DNA of 18,846 nt. Source: JANWHV01 sp035534995. Lineage in GTDB: Bacteria; Chloroflexota; UBA5177; JANWHV01. This document shows, piece by piece, positions 14,768 through 18,846 of this stretch. Location of the stretch: the NCBI GenBank assembly GCA_035534995.1, contig DATLQX010000124.1:1-18846 (forward strand), written 5' to 3'. The translations under genes were made by a program, and so were the position numbers. The notes under the pieces are model-generated. The model did not search any database. It saw only the letters and a list, made by a program, of their open reading frames with translations, and had not been told where the DNA came from. The stretch's first letter is position 1; each line of letters opens with the position of its first letter.

Positions 14768-15832
14768 CTACTGCTTGGGGATGACCGTAGTGGGAACGAG
14801 CTTGCCGGACGCGATCAGCTTCGCCTGGGCCTTCACCTGATTCACGATGCTCGCGGGCACCATCTTGCCCACGGTGCCGTAGCCGGTGGATCCATTGCTG
14901 AGGTTAAAGGAATTGTTGCCGCCAACGAACTTCCCGTTGACGAGATTGCCGATGGTTTCCAGGACCGCCTGGTCCACCTTTTTGACCGCGCTGGTCATCA
15001 TATAGGGGCCGAGATACGCCTGATCCGAATCAACGCCGATCCCGTAGATATTCTTCTCCTGCGCGGCCTTCAGATAGCCAAGCCCGGCGGCTCCCGCCAC
15101 GGCGAAGAGGATATCGGCATTCTTCGAGGCTTGATGCAAGCCCAGGTTGAGCGATACCGACTGATCGGTGAAGCTGTTGCTGTAGCCGAGAAGAATCTTG
15201 ACCGAGGGATCGGCGGCGCGGGCGCCCTGATAGTAGCCGGCGATGTACCGGTTAACCGGCGGGATGCTCAGGCCGCCCATGGCGCCGATCACGTTATGCT
15301 TGGCGGCCCCGACCTTATTCTTCTCCATGAGCCCGGCCATGTAGCCGACCAGATAGCCCGACTCCTGCTCGCGGAAGTACAGGTTGGCCACGTTGGGCAG
15401 GTTGACGAGATTGCCCTTGGCGTCGGTCGGCTGCCCATCGACTATGCCAAAGTGGACGTTGGGATACGCCTTGGCCACCTTGTACATGGAGGGCTCCATC
15501 AGGAAGCCAATGCCAAAGACCAGATCGTAACCCTGGCGGGCAAACCTGGACAGGTTGGCGTAATAGAGGGCGTCGGAACTTGTGGTGGTTTGCACGTACT
15601 TAAAGGTAATGTGGTACTTGGCCTGAGCGGCCTGGCCGCCCAGGTAGGCCATGTGATTAAAGCCCTTGTCGTCGATGCCGCCCACGTCGAGCACGATGCC
15701 GACCCGGAGCGACTTGCGCAGGTGAGCGGCGCTGGAGTGAGCGGACGCTGAATGATTGGGCAGCGACATGGTGGCGAGCGGCAATAAACAGGCGGCCGCC
15801 ACGGCTACCCGGCGAGTGAGTTGACGCTGCAT
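14768..15832 (-). CDS. BMP-family substrate-binding protein (nucleoside-type importer)
   Basis: This 354-residue protein is the extracytoplasmic binding protein of the importer. It contains the BMP-family start RVGIVLDVGGIDDKGFNHMAY, the segment DLVFGIGFLMEPSMYKVAKAYPN, FREQESGYLVGYMAG, VIGAMGGLSIPPVNRYIAGY, and the hinge segment YGIGVDSDQAYLGP. Characterised members (PnrA, NupN) bind purine nucleosides. The ATG at 15832 follows AGGAGG with 9-base spacing; an earlier in-frame ATG at 15865 is rejected. The signal peptide has two Arg and a hydrophobic core with a likely signal peptidase I site after SASA. No proper lipobox is visible, whereas most relatives are lipoproteins. It heads the operon. 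Confidence 0.92.
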   Translation of the reverse strand: MQRQLTRRVAVAAACLLPLATMSLPNHSASAHSSAAHLRKSLRVGIVLDVGGIDDKGFNHMAYLGGQAAQAKYHITFKYVQTTTSSDALYYANLSRFARQGYDLVFGIGFLMEPSMYKVAKAYPNVHFGIVDGQPTDAKGNLVNLPNVANLYFREQESGYLVGYMAGLMEKNKVGAAKHNVIGAMGGLSIPPVNRYIAGYYQGARAADPSVKILLGYSNSFTDQSVSLNLGLHQASKNADILFAVAGAAGLGYLKAAQEKNIYGIGVDSDQAYLGPYMMTSAVKKVDQAVLETIGNLVNGKFVGGNNSFNLSNGSTGYGTVGKMVPASIVNQVKAQAKLIASGKLVPTTVIPKQ

Positions 15833-16164
15833 ACGGATAATCCTCCTATGAAAGGTGTTCAACAAGTGCCGGTTGAGCTGTTGTGCTCGCTCCCCTGACC
15901 GCGCTCCCTCCTCCCCACCCTTTACTGTAATCCCTCACACATGGCACGCCGGTGAATGCCGCGTGACGCGGTTCGCGCGCCTCGATTCCGCTGCGTGGTT
16001 GTTGCACATGATAAGGCGTGGAACCACTCTTCGGCTAGCACTTTCGCGGATAGTGATTCCGTCGCCATTTGACAATGAAAATGACTGGAGTTATAGGTAA
16101 TAGACAGGTCCATGCCGGGACGATCCCGGCGGCGGCCGGCTTCGGGGAAGACAAGGAGACACCC
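15833..16164. other. Divergent intergenic region (about 330 bp)
   Basis: This gene-free stretch separates the importer operon from the truncated carbonic anhydrase. It contains a good plus-strand promoter (16069–16097, listed separately). On the minus side I find no convincing promoter for the binding protein. CAACA (15860–15864) and TGTTG (15879–15883) form a short inverted repeat in its leader. I see nothing else of note. Confidence 0.5.
16069..16097 (+). promoter_or_regulatory. Sigma-70-type promoter of the carbonic anhydrase remnant
   Basis: TTGACA at 16069–16074 (perfect −35) is followed after exactly 17 bases by TATAGG at 16092–16097 (4 of 6 to the −10). It lies about 70 bp before the ATG at 16165. 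Spacing and sequence are good for a housekeeping promoter. Confidence 0.6.
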
Positions 16165-16416
16165 ATGGCAGTCACGGACGAATTCCTGCGAGCAAACGAA
16201 CAGTATGCCGGCCATTTCACCAAGGGCAGCCTCCCGGCGCCGCCGGGCAGACAGGTTGCCGTGGTCGCCTGCATGGACGCTCGTCTCGACCCCGCGCGCA
16301 TCCTCGGCCTGGAGGAGGGCGACGCTCACGTCATCCGCAACGCGGGCGGACGGGCCGATGACGCTATCCTTGGCGAACCGGTCATGCTATTACGTCTGAC
16401 CATTCTCCCAGCATGA
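16165..16416 (+). pseudogene. Truncated beta-carbonic anhydrase
   Basis: The ATG at 16165 has AAGGAG 6 bases upstream. The first 67 residues match the N-terminus of a beta-carbonic anhydrase, an enzyme that interconverts CO2 and bicarbonate. They include VAVVACMDARLDPARILGL (zinc ligand Cys36 and the Asp38–Arg40 pair) and DAHVIRNAGGRADDA. After this the match stops abruptly. The remaining residues (about ILGEPVMLLRLTILPA) are unrelated and end at TGA. The second half, with the HxxC zinc ligands, is absent in all frames I read downstream. The 83-residue product is under half of the usual 160–200, so it is surely inactive as an anhydrase. The promoter and ribosome site remain intact, suggesting a recent deletion. 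Confidence 0.75.
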
Positions 16417-16476
16417 GCATGCTTTCCGCTACCCCCTCGCCTCATGCGTAAGCCCTGCGCAGGTAAGAGGTATTAA

Positions 16477-16505
16477 TTGACAAAACTACCATACTCCTAT
16501 ATCAT
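16477..16505 (+). promoter_or_regulatory. Near-consensus sigma-70-type promoter before the receiver gene
   Basis: TTGACA at 16477–16482 (perfect −35) and TATCAT at 16500–16505 (5 of 6 to the −10) are separated by exactly 17 bases. The surrounding 16470–16515 is a markedly AT-rich island in GC-rich DNA. It lies about 95 bp before the receiver-domain gene. Confidence 0.7.
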
Positions 16506-16600
16506 AATTTTATCAACTGTCCGCCCACACGGCGGGAACCACTCGTGCGTGGATCCGATGGACGAAACAGGCACGCGTCGTAGGGAAGGGCCGGGCGTTT

Positions 16601-17032
16601 ATGCGGCATCGCTTCACACACCTCGTCGTTGACGGTCATGCCGGTGTCCGTGAGGCGCTCGCCCAGCGGCTAGCACGTCGGCCCGAGGTGCGCGCCGCGC
16701 TGACGGCGGACGGGATCGACGCCACGGAGGAACTCCTGCCTGCCCTGCGGCCCGACGTAGTGATCGTCGATCCGAAGACGCTCGCGGCGGACATGCGCGA
16801 TGCCGTGCGCGTGTTCGCCGAGCAACGCCTCCCCGTGGTGGTACTGACGGCCTTCCTCCAAGGCATGGAAGCGGCCGCGCTTAGACGGGCCGGCGCCGCC
16901 TCGGTGCTCCTCAAGGGGGCGTGTGCGATCCCGGTGCTGCTGGAGTGCGTTGAGGGGGCGGCCCACGCGGCACGCCGAGGCCCGTCCGCCCCAGCTGGGG
17001 AGCAGTCGCCCGGCGGAGGAGCGAGCAGCTGA
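16601..17032 (+). CDS. Stand-alone receiver-domain (CheY-like) protein
   Basis: This 143-residue protein looks like a response-regulator receiver without an output domain. Strand 1 ends LVVDGHAGVREAL (Asp11; the second acidic residue of the usual DD pair is Gly12). The phosphoacceptor candidate is Asp57 in PDVVIVDPKTL, then VVVLTAF (Thr83) and SVLLKGA (Lys105). The last about 25 residues are Gly/Ala/Ser/Pro-rich and probably disordered. The Gly12 change may weaken Mg binding and so phosphorylation. No histidine kinase is present in the window. The start follows GGGAAGGG-type purine sequence at some distance. It lies 12 bp before the next small gene, so the two probably form an operon from the promoter at 16477. 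Confidence 0.65.
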   Translation: MRHRFTHLVVDGHAGVREALAQRLARRPEVRAALTADGIDATEELLPALRPDVVIVDPKTLAADMRDAVRVFAEQRLPVVVLTAFLQGMEAAALRRAGAASVLLKGACAIPVLLECVEGAAHAARRGPSAPAGEQSPGGGASS

Positions 17033-17044
17033 AAGGGGAAGGCA

Positions 17045-17338
17045 ATGCAGACGATAGCGGCTATTCGGGAGAGCGTCCCCGAGCCCCGGGAGCGCCTCTT
17101 CGCTGAGGGCGTGCCCGTCAACGGCACGGACTGTCGGGCAGACCGGCGGACCCATATGCGCGAACTGACCACCGCCCGCCAGGCGGCCGAACGGCGCCTC
17201 CGTTACCCCCCGATCCCGGCAGGAAGCCCGGAGCGTAAGGCGCTGATGGCCGTTCGCGTGGCCGAGGTGCGCGCCGCATTGGCGCATATCAACGCCGAGC
17301 ACGCGGACTGGCTACGCGCGCATGGCGAGCGGCTGTAG
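17045..17338 (+). CDS. Small helical protein of unknown function
   Basis: This 97-residue protein has no motif I recognise. It is charged and largely helical, with Arg/Ala/Glu-rich stretches such as MRELTTARQAAERRLRYPP (about 38–56) and a second helix KALMAVRVAEVRAALAHINA, suggesting a short coiled-coil hairpin. One cysteine is present (Cys30). The ATG at 17045 has GGGGAAGG just upstream and the gene begins 12 bp after the receiver stop, so the two are probably co-transcribed. A partner or adaptor role to the receiver is possible but is inference only. Confidence 0.6.
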   Translation: MQTIAAIRESVPEPRERLFAEGVPVNGTDCRADRRTHMRELTTARQAAERRLRYPPIPAGSPERKALMAVRVAEVRAALAHINAEHADWLRAHGERL

Positions 17339-17433
17339 GGGCCGTCCTCCGAGCCGTGTAACCAGGCGCCAGGTGACCCGCCGCGGCGCACAGTGTCGGC
17401 ATTACCTCGACCCACGATAGCCATGCCGGGAAC

Positions 17434-17462
17434 TTGGCAGACCGGACGGACTGCCCTATAGT
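17434..17462 (+). promoter_or_regulatory. Promoter of the arsR-type/hyfB-type operon
   Basis: TTGGCA at 17434–17439 (5 of 6 to the −35) and TATAGT at 17457–17462 (5 of 6 to the −10) are spaced by exactly 17 bases. The GTG of the regulator gene follows at 17501, leaving a short leader. The candidate operator lies immediately downstream. Confidence 0.7.
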
Positions 17463-17483
17463 ATTTGTATATTGAATATTTGT
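17462..17483. promoter_or_regulatory. Candidate ArsR-family operator
   Basis: TATTTGT occurs twice (17462–17468 and 17477–17483). Between them lies the perfect interrupted palindrome ATATTGAATAT (17469–17479). AT-rich imperfect palindromes of this look are typical ArsR/SmtB operators. It abuts the −10 and overlaps the expected transcription start, so bound regulator would block its own operon. Confidence 0.55.
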
Positions 17484-17500
17484 CAACTTAGGGGGCCCGC

Positions 17501-17887
17501 GTGCCGTACAATCAGCCGCTGCAACGCTTCAAGGCTGAGTTCTTCAGGGCCCTCGCCCACCCCATCCGTGTCACCATCCTCGAACTGCTGCGCCAGGGCG
17601 AACTGAGCGTGGGCGAGTTGCAAGAGCGTCTGGCGATCGATCCGTCCAGCGTCTCCCAGCAGCTTGCCGTACTGCGGTCGCGCGATATCGTTGACACCCG
17701 GCGCGCCGGCTCGAACGTCTTCTATACCGTTCGGGATCCGGCCGTCTTCGGGCTCCTTGACATCGCGCGCACTATCTTCGACAATCACCTGATCACTATG
17801 CAGGAGATGGCTACCCCGGATCGGGGCGAGCCCCCCGCCAAGGACCGGCAGGCGCCGCTGCCCGGGGGAGTTCGCCGAAGTGGTTGA
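17501..17887 (+). CDS. ArsR-family transcriptional regulator, cysteine-free
   Basis: This 128-residue protein has a winged helix-turn-helix of the ArsR/SmtB family: FFRALAHPIRVTILELLRQG, then the recognition segment AIDPSSVSQQLAVLRSRDIV and the wing TRRAGSNVFYTVRDP. Family members are dimeric repressors released by metals, redox signals or other effectors. The protein contains no cysteine at all, so the thiol metal sites of ArsR and CadC are ruled out. A His/Asp-bearing last helix (about 87–103, ARTIFDNHL) might bind an effector. The C-terminal about 25 residues are Pro/Gly-rich. The start is GTG at 17501, with AGGGGG a few bases upstream. The stop overlaps the next gene's GTG, and the operator lies upstream, indicating autoregulation of the membrane complex. 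Confidence 0.87.
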   Translation: MPYNQPLQRFKAEFFRALAHPIRVTILELLRQGELSVGELQERLAIDPSSVSQQLAVLRSRDIVDTRRAGSNVFYTVRDPAVFGLLDIARTIFDNHLITMQEMATPDRGEPPAKDRQAPLPGGVRRSG

Positions 17888-18846
17888 CCCGGCCCAGGGT
17901 GCTGTCCTGGCCGCGTTCGCCTGCACCGTGCTCGGCGCCGCGTTCTCGCTCGTGGCGCGCGCCGAGCCGCGATGGTGCCTGGCGGTCGGCTATGGCGCGG
18001 CCGCGTTGGCCGGACTGCTCGCGGCGCTCTCGGGCCTGCGCGTTCTGTTCGGCGCCCAGGTGGGGCGCCTCATCCTGATCACGGTGTTGCCGGGTGACGA
18101 TCTCGCCGTGCGCCTGACCGCGCTCGCTGCCTTCTTCTGGGTGGTGATCGGCCTGGTGTCGAGTGCGGTGAGCATCTTTGCCATTGGCTACGCGCGGCAC
18201 TACTCCGAGCGGCTCAGCCTCGGCTGGCTGGGCGCCGCCTACAACCTGTTCGTGCTTTCCCTCCTGCTCGTGACCGCGGCCGACAATGCCCTGGGCTTCC
18301 TCATTGCTTGGGAGAGTATGGCCCTGCTCTCCTACTTGCTGGTGGTCTACGATCATCACGACCGCGCCGTGGTACGCGCCGGCCTGCTGTACGCGATCAT
18401 TACCCACGCCGGGACCGCCTCTATCATCCTCTGCTTCCTGGTGTTGGCCGCCCACGCGCCGGGCAACTCGCTCGATTTCGCCTCTTTGCGAGCCGCCGGC
18501 ACCGGCCTGGGCGCCGGCCAGGCCACCGCCGCCTTCCTCCTGGCCTTAATCGGCTTCGGGGCCAAGGCCGGCGTCATGCCCCTGCATGTCTGGCTGCCGC
18601 GCGCCCATCCGGTAGCCCCCAGCCACGTCTCCGCTCTGATGTCCGGCGTGATGATCAAGACCGGTATCTATGGCATGGTGTTGGTCTGGTTCGGCTTCCT
18701 GCCGACAGGCCCGCTCTGGTGGGGCATACTGGTCCTGGCCCTGGGCACGATATCCGCCTTCCTGGGCGTCCTCTATGCCTTGATGCAGCACGATCTCAAG
18801 CGGCTCCTCGCCTATCACAGCGTGGAGAATATCGGAATCATCCTCA
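17880..18846 (+). CDS. HyfB/HycC-type proton-antiporter-like membrane subunit (partial)
   Basis: The visible 322 residues belong to the Proton_antipo_M family, the membrane subunits of hydrogenase-4/formate hydrogenlyase and related complex-I-like machines. Key features are Glu145 in FLIAWESMALLSYLLV, Lys229 in GFGAKAGVMPLHVWLPRAHP, Lys260 in SGVMIKTGIYGM, and the segment ALMQHDLKRLLAYHSVENIG. Glu and Lys at these places are the proton-channel residues of the family. The sequence is closer to HyfB than to NuoL (LPRAHPVAPSHVSALMSGVMIK). The start is GTG at 17880, overlapping the regulator stop by 8 bp, with GGGGGAG 9 bases upstream. The 3' end is outside the window, so whether hydrogenase genes follow is unknown. 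Confidence 0.88.
   Translation, partial: MVDPAQGAVLAAFACTVLGAAFSLVARAEPRWCLAVGYGAAALAGLLAALSGLRVLFGAQVGRLILITVLPGDDLAVRLTALAAFFWVVIGLVSSAVSIFAIGYARHYSERLSLGWLGAAYNLFVLSLLLVTAADNALGFLIAWESMALLSYLLVVYDHHDRAVVRAGLLYAIITHAGTASIILCFLVLAAHAPGNSLDFASLRAAGTGLGAGQATAAFLLALIGFGAKAGVMPLHVWLPRAHPVAPSHVSALMSGVMIKTGIYGMVLVWFGFLPTGPLWWGILVLALGTISAFLGVLYALMQHDLKRLLAYHSVENIGIIL

Noticed and set aside
15785..15800. Cys15 of the binding protein as a lipobox cysteine
   Set aside because: The hydrophobic stretch before it is only about six residues after two arginines, too short for a lipoprotein signal; the longer core ends at SASA instead.
1..18846. CRISPR array, tRNA or rRNA genes
   Set aside because: No regularly spaced repeats and no tRNA- or rRNA-like conserved segments were seen on either strand; a covariance-model scan would settle it.

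Overview
The window looks chromosomal, from a GC-rich bacterium, most likely Chloroflexota or a close relative. The evidence is the gene order rsmD–coaD–coiled-coil protein–yceD–rpmF–fabD–accC–asp23–nusB–acpP, a DivIVA/AtpF-like coiled-coil protein of a type I associate with that phylum, and the YufOPQ-type nucleoside transporter. The phylum is an inference from gene order and protein flavour, not from a search. Frequent GTG/TTG starts and 4-bp start/stop overlaps (GTGA, TTGA) run through the window.

Layout. (1) 1–227, minus: 5' end of an IS701-type transposase running off the window. (2) 353–1750, plus: a compact accessory cassette made of a small VapB-like protein, a PIN-domain toxin-like nuclease, a possible 58-aa coupled ORF, and an unrecognised gene broken by a single-base frameshift in a GGGG run. 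(3) 1728–9430, minus: a long housekeeping block with rsmD and coaD first, then a coiled-coil protein that appears to start at ATA, yceD, rpmF, fabD, accC, an Asp23/Gls24 protein, nusB, acpP, a CPBP membrane protease and a phospholipase-D-like lipoprotein. It combines ribosome/RNA functions with fatty-acid synthesis. (4) 9553–10596, plus: a membrane-anchored alpha/beta hydrolase, divergent from rsmD. (5) 10754–15832, minus: a complete BMP/NupA-type ABC importer (binding protein, two permeases, double ATPase), probably for nucleosides, with a terminator-like hairpin after the binding protein and a bidirectional-looking terminator at its 3' end. (6) 16165–18846, plus: a truncated beta-carbonic anhydrase, an orphan receiver domain, a small hypothetical protein, a cysteine-free ArsR-family regulator with a clear promoter/operator, and the 5' part of a HyfB-type antiporter-like subunit running off the window.

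The accessory flanks (regions 2 and 6) hold the most unusual material. Region 2 is a toxin–antitoxin-like cassette beside an insertion sequence, with two unrecognised partner genes. Region 6 joins a dead carbonic anhydrase to an ArsR-controlled proton-translocating-type membrane complex. The central blocks are ordinary housekeeping and transport genes.
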